A stretch of 64,000 bases of DNA, taken from Sycobia sp. Sy_11 (taxonomy: Eukaryota > Arthropoda > Insecta > Hymenoptera > Epichrysomallidae). The position numbers and the translations under genes are program-made. Location of the stretch: NCBI GenBank assembly GCA_018907035.1, contig JACCIC010000027.1, positions 3,663,001 to 3,727,000 on the forward strand, read 5' to 3'. The notes beneath the pieces were generated by a model, which was not told where the DNA came from, made no database searches, and saw only the letters and a program-made list of their open reading frames with translations. Shown here piece after piece: positions 9,601 through 20,112 of this stretch (the first letter of the stretch is position 1; each line of letters opens with the position of its first letter).

Positions 9601-11879
9601 TACTGAACGTAGAAGGACTGGTAAGGAAGTGATAATATATAATATGTATACATCTACAAGTCTAACTGTAATTTCTTGTAATTTTAAACAATGAATAAAT
9701 CAGTAATGTCACTATGAGCTTCGCTCCGGGTCTTTAATTGTGTTATGATTTATTGACTGAATAATCATGTAGATGATGTTGTTTAAAAAACTTTCTTCTT
9801 GACGTTTTAGAAACTAATAAAGTATTATAATAAAGTATAATAAAGTATGTTGTTAATATAATGAGTTAAACATTTTTCGAACCAATAAAAGTATATGTAG
9901 ACTGTCACGATAAATCGAAGTGCGTATGAGTAAGAAGCATGGATGAATTTGTAGAATAGCGACAAAATATGTATTAAATTCAAAACGAATACCTAATATA
10001 AAACCTGGCCTTTTCTAAGATGAGTATCTCTATATAGAAGCGCAGGTATCGGAAGATTAACTTAATTTATATGTTTAATAATAAAAAGTATAAGAAAATC
10101 TATATTTAATGTATTTATTAACGTCAGTAATGTCAAATATCATAAAATATTTAATTTAAAGTTTAAGATTTCAAATACTTGGTCAATTTGCGTTTCCTTA
10201 TTGCTACATATATTTTTTTACATATTTTATTCGTTTTTAGATAGACGTTAGTAATCAATTTCTTAAAACCTTTTGCTACAATTTTACATTTTAAAAATTC
10301 AGTCCATAAAGTTCAAATAATGAAATTAATAACAATATTGATGCGTTCGTTGGAATAAGGTAAATATCGATTTTAGTTTTTTCAATAGTTATTAAAGGTT
10401 CAATAATGCAGCTGCGATAATTTGTCTTGACAGAGCGTTTAATAAATAATTGAGGTGTAAAGAAATTTGATCAATACATCAGGAGCCATCTATAATACAA
10501 ATTTAACGGATTTAAATAAATTTTTTTTGATATATTTAATAATGTTTATGTGTATGGCGTGGTTCCAATAAAATTTAATAGTATAGTGAAAAAAAAATTT
10601 ACAAAAAAAAATCTATAATAATAACAATGTATAGTTTTTGATACTTGAAAAATTTTCTCAAATAGTTCTATATAATAGTATATTCTTCAATGGTATTGTT
10701 ATAGCTATTTAAATGGCATATTTTTAATTGTACCTTAATTTACTTTTGGAAATGATATTACACTCGAATTTTTCTTTTTGAATTACTGATATCCTATGTC
10801 TAAAATATTAACTAGACATTAGAGTGACGCCATAACATTTCACAGATTCAAGAATTATCTTTACCATAAACTTTTCAGAGGTTAAATTAAGATGCTTTGC
10901 AATAACGACTAATCTTACCTTCATGTCTAATTTCAGAACCGAAATTTTTGATAGGGGGGAAAAATTTTAAATCAATGTTAATTTATGTCTACTTTATACC
11001 TCAGCATAATTTATTCTTTAAAGCTCATTCTTGTAAAGTTATTCCACGAGAAATGAAATTGAGTCACTTAGTTGAACTTTATTCAGTCTATAACTTACAA
11101 TTGTTAGGCTTTAATGATTTGTTAAATTATTTTAACCTGTAACACAATAATATCAGGATGAAAATTTATTTAATTTTTGTGGGTAGCAGGTCGAAATTGG
11201 AGCACATGTGTACAGTTGCATTTATTAAGTAAATTTAAAAATTCCAGATTTTTTGATAATAATTGATGAACATATGCAAGTCTTGTCATAATGTTGGAGC
11301 GTGTAAACGATAATAAGAAATGAAATGAATGGTTCAACTACCAAATTGTTTATTTCCATAAAGTAAAGTAGAGAGGAATGATAAAATGGTGTATTGAAAT
11401 CAGTTAGAACTACATTAATCTTTATGCAATGACTTAAAGAAATTTATTATTTAGTTCTGTTAATTTTTATAATTAATTTTTTTTATTGTAGACACTTACA
11501 TTAAGTAAGTGTATTGATAATAATATTCAAAAGAAGAAAAAAAAAGGAAATGAAATAATTTGGTAAGTGAGCCTTTCAAATCTGAAAGTAAAATAATGTA
11601 ATAATGTAATTCAAATTTTTGGTCTAGATTCTATTCGGGGTCGACTCTTTTTTTTTTCTTTCGAACTACGAAAAAAATGACTAATTTTTTTCTGTATTTA
11701 GATAGTCGAAATGATATTTTTCTCTCTCGCCCTTATAATAATATTAAGGATTTAATCATTAAATTATTTGAATACTGAAAAAAATTCGAGTTACTTATTA
11801 TAATTATATTAACGAATAAACCAAAAGGAATTTTTTTTGTTATTTATCTTAACTACACGGAGATTTACGGATTACGCAA
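9601..11879. other. AT-rich stretch, no gene recognised
   Basis: About 2.3 kb of very AT-rich sequence with many stops in all frames. The only longer frame (10948-11142) has no recognisable motif. Homopolymer T runs occur at 11473-11490 and 11647-11660. Nothing supportable was found. Confidence 0.5.
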
Positions 11880-12505
11880 CAAATTGATGAAGGAACGTGT
11901 GTGTCATAGCTCAATAAATAGGAAACTTTACCACGCGTGTCGCCTGTTCTTGCGCCGGAGCGCTGAGGTTTCCGATAGAGGGATTGAAATCGGGTTGATA
12001 GGGTTACGGTATTGGTCGTCCGAGGGCCTGATATCCTTCAATAGAACCTGTAGAGTTCGACCGACCGTCACGAGGTGCCCGAATTGAGAGACGAGCCTGG
12101 GACATGGTAGCCCTAGACTTAATTGTCGATTTGAGATAAATTTATTGATTTCATGTTATATCAAAGAAAAAAAATCACTACTGATTGATTTGACCCACTG
12201 ATTGTCACGTATTATTATAAACCTATATATATTTATACCTGTGCGGATGTCCATTCGACAATTCCGATCGCTTGCCAGCCACCTCGCGTTGTTTTCCTTT
12301 CCAGGAAGATAGACCAGAATTAAATCTGAGAATCTACACTCGAGGGAAATTTTGCAAGAGTATTGAATCCGAATACAGAAGAGATCGGAATACCTAGACG
12401 AGATAGCACCGACGGTATTCGATCCCTTCTAGATACTAAAGACTAAGGGAATCGCCAGATGAATTTGAAATTGATAATATATAATTTGAATAAACTGTTG
12501 TTTCA
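11880..12505 (+). repeat. putative 5' LTR
   Basis: GC content rises sharply near 11880. A TATA-like stretch TATATATATTTATA is at about 12225, and AATAAA followed by a GT-rich CTGTTGTTTCA is at 12489-12504. The next TGG (12515, TGGCACGCGATTTGGCC) could be a primer-binding site. This layout fits U3-R-U5, but with no second copy in the window the boundaries are guesses. Confidence 0.35.
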
Positions 12506-12659
12506 CGATCCCACTGGCACGCGATTTGGCCCCATACCGATTTGCTTCCCATACACGTGCACTTCCGTTTTTCGTCTGCTATACCGCCTTCGTTTGACGG
12601 AGGCGGGATAGCGTAAGAGCGACTCGTGATGAATGTGAAGCGACTCGAGTAATGCGTCT

Positions 12660-14300
12660 TTGGAGCTGATTATGGACCAGTATGATGGGGCCTGGGCGAT
12701 GTACGGTCGGATTCGCCGGCTGGACCAGGACCGGCTGAAGGCTATCTTAAGTTCGCTAGGTGCAAGTACGCACGGCGACAGTCGTACACTACGGAGACGC
12801 CTTCTGAGGGCCGTGCTCCGTAATCAAGACCCATCCCTGAAGATATCTTGGACAACGGAGGACGAGGAAGATCGGGACTCGTCGCCTACGCGCGGGGTTG
12901 ACCAGATCCGAGTCATGGATGATTCCCTCGTCGATAAGCGCCGTAGATGGACAGGACGTGGGCATGGACGTCCAATGACTATCCTGGAGGAGCTGGAGAT
13001 TCCAGGACGGGCAACCCCGCCGACGACGGTGGGGGTGAACCCTTTCGAGAATCTGCGGACTTCGCCACCCCTGGCCGCGCAGATTCTCGGCAGGGCTGTG
13101 ACAGTAACTGCAACGACATGCGCCACCACCAGGTCGAAGTACACCACGGCGGGGAACACCATAACAAAGTCAGCCTCCCAGCCAGTTACGATCAACCCGG
13201 AGGTTGTTTCGACGGTCAGCCTGGCAGACCTGTCGGGGTCGATGCGCCGCCTGGAAGACCAAAAACGAGTGGCGAATTTACAAATAGACCATATACTCCA
13301 GATGACTATGGAACGCAATGAAGAAGAGTGGCTACGACTACAGGACGAGATAGACCGTTGATCAATCCTGACGCAGTTCGACCAGCAGTGTCGGCGCCGT
13401 AGCGTTCCACCTCAGACGCAACCGAATCAACGAGTGATTGGCGATGGCAGGGGCATCGCCCGCAACGAATCTGGCTCTCACGTCAGGGAAGAGGTCGATG
13501 ACGATGCAAACCTGGCGTCTGACGAGGACAGTCAGCACGGAGGATGCGATCGGCCCGAAGCCATGCGTGCACCGACTCCCAGACCTGGGACCAGCCAAGT
13601 AGGTCGGACCGAAAGCAGAGCCACAAAATATGGATCGACCGTTACGCGAGAACGCCTGCCGACCAAACGGACCGGAAATACTACCGAGTAAAATACCGGA
13701 AATACTACCGGTAATACGACCGGAAATACTACCGAGACTGTTTTCCGCCGCTACCTCCCGTCCGCAACACTAGCCTGGAACGGGACTCAGTGAAACCAAT
13801 CTCGCCCCCGTAGGCGTGTCCACATGGGAGCAGCCATGGTTACGGAAGCACTCGACAGCCAGAATCTTAAAGGACTGGGGTATCAAGTTCGCGGGGACCG
13901 ACCAGGAGTATCCGGAAGAATACCTCGCGGACCTCGAAGAGTGTCGATAGTCAGCCCGCCTGACGGTGAGCGAATTAATTAGGGCGATCCCCAGTACCTT
14001 GAAGGGAGATGCTAAGCAGTGGTATCGCCACAATGTGCGAGTCGCCGTTAATATAATGGTTAAGTCGCCGTTAAGATAATGGTCGGTGGCAGAATCGTGG
14101 TCGCTAGGAAACTCGGAGAAGCTCGCCGCCAGCGCGTGACGGGGAGGACGGATGGTTCTACGGTTCGTGCTTCCACTGTAGAGCAGTAGGACACCGGGCG
14201 GCGAACTGCCCGAGCATGTCATGCTACCGGTGCCACCAACGCGGCCATTATGCCACCGACTGCCCGAGCAGTCGGAGAAGCACGCTGTCGTGATAATGGT
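12660..14300 (+). pseudogene. gypsy gag with SAP-like N-terminus and two zinc knuckles
   Basis: The first ORF (12660-13361, 233 codons) starts MELIMDQYDGAWAMYG. Residues about 20-52 (LDQDRLKAILSSLG through RTLRRRLLRAVL) have the spacing of a SAP-type helix-turn-helix. Acidic and proline/threonine-rich sequence follows, then a helical segment (SGSMRRLEDQKRVANLQ). After a stop at 13361 the protein continues in other frames. At about 14150-14280 one frame holds two zinc knuckles, CFHCRAVGHRAANC and CYRCHQRGHYATDC, both with normal C-C-H-C spacing. Direct repeats disrupt the region: CCGGAAATACTACC units at 13670-13735 and a duplicated CGCCGTTAA segment near 14043-14085. The role would be RNA packaging. 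It is non-functional here because of frame breaks. Confidence 0.75.
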
Positions 14301-14919
14301 GCGGTCGGCAGGGCGTGGCAATCCGGGACTGCCCGGACTGCGCCCCCATCTGTACCAAGTTGGGAAACGAGCGGACGGGGGGACGCAACAGTCCCGCAAC
14401 CCCCCGTTCACACTCCGGACGGCGTTAGGACTGAACCGCATGCCAGAATCTAAGGGAGCCATCTCGAAGAGAAAAGAGCACCTAAGCGGTGACTCCCTGG
14501 AGCAGGTCAAGCGGGAACCAGAAAAGCCTGCGTGCAAGGCAGCAAATCAGGTGGAGGATACGAGGTTGGAGCGAGATGTACGAAAGGAGAGTGGTGAGCC
14601 AGAGAATGGTGAGACCAAGGACTGTTGGATAGGTCAGGTGCAGATCGGGAAGTCCCCGAGAAAGCGGCAGACCAAGGGAGCGAAGTGGTATGCGGAGGAT
14701 AGACCGTATATCATAAGACCGCCCTACCCAACGATAGATGCGAGAGAAGCGTCCGAAGCGAAGAGTTCCTCGCTGGATACTAGCCACAGATTAAACCAAG
14801 TATTGAAGAGACTGGAGTTTCCGCCACCGAGATGGCCGAGAGGTATGCCTCCAGCCTGGCTAACGCCGGGAGCTCCCCACAGCAACGTTCAGGGGGGAGT
14901 GGAATTGGAGCGGAGTTAG
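14221..14919 (+). pseudogene. gag-pol linker ORF of gypsy element
   Basis: A 232-codon open frame overlaps the zinc-knuckle region in another frame and continues through a highly basic, Lys/Glu/Arg/Pro-rich stretch (KRKEHLSGDSLEQVKREPEK). A downstream frame to 15164 leads into the protease. The composition matches the disordered spacer between gag and pol in such elements. It is probably partly the true frame after a frameshift. No domain is recognised. Confidence 0.35.
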
Positions 14920-15019
14920 ATAGAACATCAGCACCTGTGGAGTCCCAGGACCTGGAGAAAACGGAACAGACGGAGGAAACCGGCCCGGACCAAGATGGAC
15001 CCGACGTAGCCGGTGCGAC

Positions 15020-15364
15020 GTTAGAGAATCGATTGTTTCGTCCCGTGGGGATGAACGGGAAGAATTATCGCGCATTATTCGATCCTGGAGCCGTATTTCG
15101 GTCGTCGGACCACGAGTATCCGAGCGATTCAAGGATCGACTACGGCCAACCTCGACGAGGCTGAAGAGTGCCCTCGGCGGAGGGACGACCATGCTAGACG
15201 AGCTACCGCTAATACTAGAAGTGGATGGGGTTGTCGGAGAGTTGTCAGTCAAAGCATCGTGTTTCCTGAACCATGAAATTATTTTGGGTATGGACTTCTG
15301 CCAGATTTGGGAGGTCGAAGCCCATCTTGGACCTGGACAGTGCCGTATACAAGGCAGTAGGTGA
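15020..15364 (+). pseudogene. gypsy retropepsin with D-P-G in place of D-T/S-G
   Basis: The frame at 15047-15090 reads NGKNYRALFDPGAV, the position of the catalytic D-S/T-G-A of a retroviral-type aspartic protease; serine or threonine is replaced by proline. After a frame change the second half continues (15180-15360): ELPLILEVDGVVGELSVKA, HEIILGMDFCQIWEVEAHLG, the normal C-terminal part. A related protease C-terminus occurs on the plus strand at 27359-27495. The gypsy element at 45 kb also has D-P-G, so the substitution may be a lineage feature, not random decay. Confidence 0.65.
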
Positions 15365-15499
15365 AGAGAGTTTAGTCGCACGGGACAACAGGCGGACGAG
15401 GAAGAGTTAGCCATATCGGCCGAATGCGCGGGTATCGTCGAAGCCAGCGAGAACCAAAGGACCTTAGTCGAGGACCTTAGACCTTAGACCTTAGACCTC

Positions 15500-15991
15500 G
15501 TGAGTAAGTTGTTGCCCGAGGCCGCTGAACGATTGGGAGCGACTACCCTGACCGAACATAGAATAGAAGTACAGGACGCGGCTCCAGTCAAACACCGGCC
15601 CAGACGCATGTTGCCGATGTTGATGCAGGTAGCACAGGATGAAGTGAAGAAGATGTTCGAGAAAGGAGTGATCGAGCGCTCGGCCAGTGAATGGAGCAGC
15701 GCACCTGTTATCCACAGCCCACTTCGCTGGCTCCGGAACCTGAAAGAACCTATTGGTCGCCTGTCCCGCTGGGCCTTAGAGATGCAGCAATGGGATTTTG
15801 AGATAGTACATAAGCGCGGAGCGATTCACCACGTCCCGGACGCGTTGTCCCGGATGTTCGAGAATGAGTTCGAAGAAATTTCTGCATTCGAACCGTGCGA
15901 GGATGAATGGTACGCCCATAGGGTTCAGGAGGTCATAGAATTCCCATACAATGTCTTCGGGGTGGAATGTACACGATGGTATATTATATAG
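15500..15991 (+). pseudogene. pol ORF with RT removed in frame
   Basis: A single open frame of 163 codons. Residues 1-72 are the segment before RT (TEHRIEVQDAAPVKHRPRRM, VKKMFEKGVIERSASEWSSA), ending where the first RT motif should begin. Directly after PVIHS it continues as the end of RNase H (LRWLRNLKEPIGRLSRWALE, FEIVHKRGAIHHVPDALSRM) and the linker to integrase. All RT motifs, including the polymerase aspartates, and most of RNase H are absent. The reading frame is preserved across the junction near 15712-15720. Just upstream (15468-15500) a GACCTTAGAC unit is repeated several times. Confidence 0.8.
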
Positions 15992-17165
15992 GCGCAGCGT
16001 GGACCCTATTCTGGTGAACGTGACAGAGGACCAAGAGAACTGGAAACTCGTTGTACTCACGGACCACCGAGAGAGAGTGTTGCGTGAGGCACCGTGAGGA
16101 ACCGTGAGCTGGTCATCTGGGCTTCAAGAAGACGTACGAGAGAATCACGAGAGACTACGACTGGCCGGGGATCTACCACGCTACGAACACCTACATTCGC
16201 CAGTGCCCCGAGTGCCAGCGGCATAAGCCCACGCAAACAGGACCACAAGAACTGATGGGTCATCGCATCGTGGAGAAACCTTGGGTCGTTGTGGCCGCCG
16301 ATGTCGTCGAGCTACCCCGAGTAAGGGGCAATACAAGTATATACTGGTATTCCAGGACCTAATCACCCGATTGGTCGAATTAAAGGCGTTGAAGAGACCC
16401 GACGGCAAGGCAGTCGCCAAGGCTTTCGAGGATTTAGTCCTATTCCGATGGAACACGCCGGATTATTTCTTGAGCGACAATGGGACCGAGTTTCATAATC
16501 ACGTGCTTAAGAAGATGTTAGAAGGGTATGGTGCGAAATACGTCTCGACGCCACCATACCACCCGCAAGCCCATCCGGTGGAGTGGAGCAACCGGACATT
16601 AAAAACCATGATTTCCATATTCGTGGGACCGGACCACCACAATTGGGACCTGCATCTGTGCGAACTACGTCACGCCATGAATACGGCGACGTAAACATCA
16701 ACTAGAGTATCACCAGCGTTTTTAAATTTCGGCCGGCATCCGCAACCGGTCAAAAGCTTGAGAAGAGAGGTTGAGGTCCGCGGTCTGGTCTCGAGGATCG
16801 ACCCCGAGGTATGGAAGGACCGTATGCGGCGATTAGACGCGTTGAGGGACCTTATCGTCCGCCACATCGACGGAGCACGGGCCACTCAAGAGAGGTACTA
16901 TAATCAGGGTAGACGAGATATGAGTTTCAGGGTAGGAGACCAAGTGTTACGCAGGGTGCGCGTGTTGTCGAGTGAGAGCCAGAGGTTCTCCTCTAAGTTG
17001 GCTTCTAGGTACGAGGGCCCCTTTCGAATTTTCGATCAGCTTTCCCCGAAGGTTTACGTGCTCGAGACGGGCTCGAGTCGGCGAAACGCGAAGGTGCACG
17101 TGTCGGAACTAAAGGGATACATTCCCTCCCCTCGCGACGTTGTCAGACCCAGGCTCGGCTTTTAG
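15992..17165 (+). pseudogene. gypsy integrase, frameshifted
   Basis: The zinc-binding part is represented near 16100-16260 (YPGIYHATNTY-like text and CPECQRHKPTQT). The catalytic core follows: the first aspartate lies in VVAADVVELP in one frame (about 16290-16315), then after a shift at about 16318 come QYKYILVFQDLITRLVEL, SDNGTEFHNHV and PPYHPQAHPVEWSNRTLK. I count 34 residues between the second Asp and the Glu; 35 is usual. A stop at 16694 is followed by the C-terminal region (16758-17165) with YNQGRRDMSFRVGDQVLRR and SSKLASRYEGPFRIFDQLSP, the conserved SH3-like tail of gypsy integrases. Broken by at least two frameshifts and one stop. Confidence 0.8.
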
Positions 17166-17275
17166 GTTCGTGACGAGACGATTCGTTTTCCTTGGCCTTT
17201 CCCTTCCGTTTTCCCTGGTAGTTAGACCGGACCAATGGTGGAGCTATCCTTAACCCGGCACTTATTCTATTAGCA

Positions 17276-17761
17276 ATGAGTCACATGCGGAGACATCGTC
17301 GCTCAGGCCTTGCAAGAAAGGTGGCATGCCCACCGATCTCCCGGCCTCGCGCGGGCCATCGACCATTCCCAGAGTTTCAGCCCGTCCCGGTGCCGTCCTG
17401 GATGGTGAGAGAGGCACTACCTCCGATCCGTGGTGATGACTCCGAGACATCGTGGTCCCCGTCGTCCTCGGATGATGAGACCGTGATGGAACGGCCCGCC
17501 TCGCCACAGAGGGACCCGGTGTCTCCCACCGGATTCCCGAGGGGAGAGCGCCCTCGCGTGGAGCATCGGCCGGAGCGCCCATACGGTGAGGGATACCCCC
17601 GCTTGACAGGGGTATTGTTTGATGGCCTAGAGCCGATACAGACGCGGCCCGAGGTGCACCCGCCCCAGCGACGCTGCTACAACTGTTGGCAGATAGGATA
17701 CGCGCGCAGAGACTGCCCCCGTCCCGTAACTGCAGCGTACTGTTGCAACTGTATGCTTTAA
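17276..17761 (+). CDS. CCHC-type gag-like ORF downstream of pol, truncated
   Basis: An intact 161-codon frame from ATG 17276, 110 bp after the pol stop. The N-terminal half is Pro/Ser/Arg-rich (WSPSSSDDETVMERPASPQR); near the end, residues 138-152 read CYNCWQIGYARRDCP, a zinc knuckle whose histidine is replaced by tyrosine. A second knuckle starts (CCNC) and is cut off by TAA at 17759. Gag is normally upstream of pol, so this is either a second nucleic-acid-binding ORF of the element or the 5' half of gag from another gypsy copy. The cut lies next to a perfect palindrome (17771-17806), suggesting a rearrangement ended the element here. The Tyr-type knuckle recurs in the gypsy element at 45.7 kb. 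Confidence 0.45.
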   Translation: MSHMRRHRRSGLARKVACPPISRPRAGHRPFPEFQPVPVPSWMVREALPPIRGDDSETSWSPSSSDDETVMERPASPQRDPVSPTGFPRGERPRVEHRPERPYGEGYPRLTGVLFDGLEPIQTRPEVHPPQRRCYNCWQIGYARRDCPRPVTAAYCCNCML

Positions 17762-17770
17762 AATTTTTTT

Positions 17771-17806
17771 ATTAATAAGCATACAGCGTACTGTATGCTT
17801 ATTAAT
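17771..17806. repeat. perfect 16-bp palindrome at element end
   Basis: ATTAATAAGCATACAG (17771-17786), spacer CGTA, then its exact reverse complement (17791-17806). A partial direct copy of the same words (CAGCGTACTG and TGTATGCTT) lies just upstream at 17733-17761, so the palindrome probably arose by local inverted copying at the truncation point. Confidence 0.8.
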
Positions 17807-19138
17807 TGCAAGCGTTTGTATGCAAGAAGTTGATAATGGGATTGTTGACTGCATCAGTGAATAAATGGAAACAGTAACTTCTGGATTTGTGACAGAGACA
17901 GAGTAAGCAAAAATCGATCAGATAAACTCATTATATGAAATTTAGAACCTAGCGTGCGAAATTTGGTCCTCTAAAACGAGTGAACTTCATGGCCTTGGTG
18001 GCGGTTACACATCCAATGCGTAGCAATGGTATATTTAATAGATTTAACATAGATTTAGAGATAAACATAGATTTAGCGAAACACCAAAAAAGAATAAAAA
18101 TATATATATGAGAGAAAAATAATACTTCATAATGATGATAATTTCGAGATAGAATATATAAGAAATAATTTGTGTTAATCAACACTTTTACAATTGTTAA
18201 AAGCTATTTTATTTGTTTCTTTTCTCCGACTATATAGATATTTTTTTTTCCTCTCATTCGATACGTACACTAGTTATTCTTCTAACATGCTCAACAAAAA
18301 AAAAAAAGAAATTTTCTTTTCTCTATTCGATAAGATCTCATGAAATGTTGTGATTACGAGTCTTTGATTACGTTAATAACATTTTTTTTCTGACTTTAAC
18401 TGCATAGTTATTTAAACGTATACCGTGCAGTTTGAAATGATTATAAAGTGTGTATATTCGAAATTTGTTACAACAATAATTTGACAACCTAGGATAATTA
18501 TTATAGTTCAAAATAAGGGTATATAGAATAACACACATCGCCTTTATACATTATATGAAATAATATTTCCATTGGACCAGTTTATTATACTCAGTGTTAT
18601 TCTTGAATACCGCATAAATAGAAAAAAAGGAGAAAAGGTTTTTTTTGTACTTACGACAAACAATCGGTTTTTTTTTGTTTGTACATTGTGTTGTTCAACG
18701 AACAAACGTAATTTGACTAGCTTCCATTGTAAACAAATTTATCTGTTATAACTTAGTTAGCTAGAATTATCCGGAGGAGTTATTTTGACTCATATTTAAT
18801 CTGTTATATGGTTATTAATAGTGGTGAGCACATGTAAAATTGTTGTAATTTTTTTTTTGTTTGTAAAATTTATAGCTTAAGAGCCTTTGTATTTGTAGAT
18901 TATAAACTCGGAATTATTATATTAATTATCTACGCAAAGAGTACGTCACTTGACGAAATTTCAATTAAGTAACTCCAGTGTTATGTACATAGTGACACTA
19001 TCGTCAATTATAATCCCCGGCTTAGTGTAGTTACAACTTAAATTTACAGTCATATACGAAGAAGTTTCCGTTATATAAAAAAAAAAAAAAGAAAATCAGA
19101 GTAATCCTAGAGTCATTAAACTTACGTTTTCGTTCTTT
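17807..19138. other. AT-rich stretch, no gene seen
   Basis: AT-rich with poly(T) and poly(A) runs (18240, 18298, 18670, 19078). No reading frame with recognisable protein character. The single 78-codon minus frame at 17949-18185 has no motif. Confidence 0.45.
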
Positions 19139-20080
19139 CTTATCGTTGCATGCGAGGGCCGTGTTCGAAACGTCCCAATCGCGGTCGGCCGTCGTCGGCC
19201 GCCGCCGTACCTTCTCCCCCCTTATCCCATCCTTTTTCCCGGCGAACTGCAAGATGCGAAAGACTCCGCGCTCAAACACCAAGCACGTAAGTTATTGAGA
19301 AAGAAGAAGAGTAGAAAAGGATAGGAAGAAAGAGTCGACGTGAGGGTAGAGAAGAGAGTAGAGAGAAAAAGGAAAGAGAAGAAGGTAGAGTCGGAAGGTA
19401 GCGACGTCGTTGAAGAAGTCCGAGGAGAGTGAGTGTTGTGGAAGAAAGCGTGAGCTGGAGAGGGAGAAAGGTAGACAGCAGGAGAGAGCTTGAGCAGGGA
19501 AGAGGCCATCAGGAGGCAGAAGGAACGAAGACTCGGGTGATCCGCCGAGAGGTCACCAAGCAGTACGTGGCGACGATCGTCCGACGGCCACCTTTGAGTG
19601 CCCCCCCCCCGTCAGCGGCGCCTGCCTCCACCATCGAAGGCAAGTAGCCACCGTACAGTTAACGAACGGACGGATGCCAGCGGAGCACCGCGGGCACACC
19701 GTGAACGGATTCCATCCCCTTCCCCCCTTCCTGTTGCCCGTGTATATTTCCTCCTGGTTGGTGAGTGCACCGGGGTGCGGGACGCGGTCAGGACGTGTCG
19801 AGTCCGCGAACCAGTGCGCGGACCGGGAGTCTGGTAGGCGCGCTAGTCGAGGGGGCTATAGAGTGTAACTGTGAAAATTGTAAGCAAAGTTAATAAATCC
19901 GGTTACTAAAGTCTGTATCGTACCGCGCGTAACTTTCTTTCCCCCGAATTGCCTCTTTTCAGGCTGGTGGGACCACCTCTGAACTGCAGGTGAATAGAGT
20001 GGAGTTCTAATGTTTTTCATTGTGTGCGCGAATAATCAGATAGAAAAAAATTAAAAAATTTTTTTTTTGTCGAAATAACG
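19139..20080 (+). repeat. GC-rich dispersed repeat, copy A (LTR-like)
   Basis: About 950 bp rich in GC, starting GTTCGAAACGTC. It shares its order of features with copy B (23608-24577): CGTCGGCCGCCGCCG, a C-run plus CTTATCCCATCC, GACTCCGCGCTCAA, a long purine (GA-rich) stretch, a pyrimidine-rich stretch, an AATAAA (19891-19896), then TTTCAG|GCTGG...GCAG|GT, GTGTGCGCGAAT and CGTCGCATCACAATATAT at the right end. AATAAA close to a TTTCA end followed by a short leader suggests LTR plus untranslated leader of an element not otherwise present. No credible ORF. Confidence 0.6.
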
Positions 20081-20112
20081 TCGCATCACAATATATATTG
20101 TGACGTTGTGGT
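20081..20112. repeat. near-palindrome joining two inverted repeats
   Basis: AACGTC(GCA)TCACAATATA and TATTGTGACGTT form an inverted repeat with a three-base irregularity. It lies exactly where copy A ends and the inverted unit begins. Confidence 0.6.

Larger units (their letters stand above)
11880..17761 (+). mobile_element. Ty3/gypsy retrotransposon with RT deleted (plus strand)
   Basis: A GC-rich island of almost 6 kb with gag (two zinc knuckles), retropepsin, the entry to RT, the end of RNase H, integrase and the integrase C-terminal region in gypsy order. The left part (to about 12505) looks like an LTR with TATA-like sequence and AATAAA. No matching 3' LTR was found; similarity stops at about 17761 in the middle of a CCHC-type ORF. 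The copy is thus 3'-truncated, has several frameshifts, and lacks the RT core through a deletion. Confidence 0.85.

Noticed and set aside
12824..13318. 164-codon minus-strand ORF opposite gag
   Set aside because: Shadow of the gag frame; composition mirrors the GC-rich coding strand.
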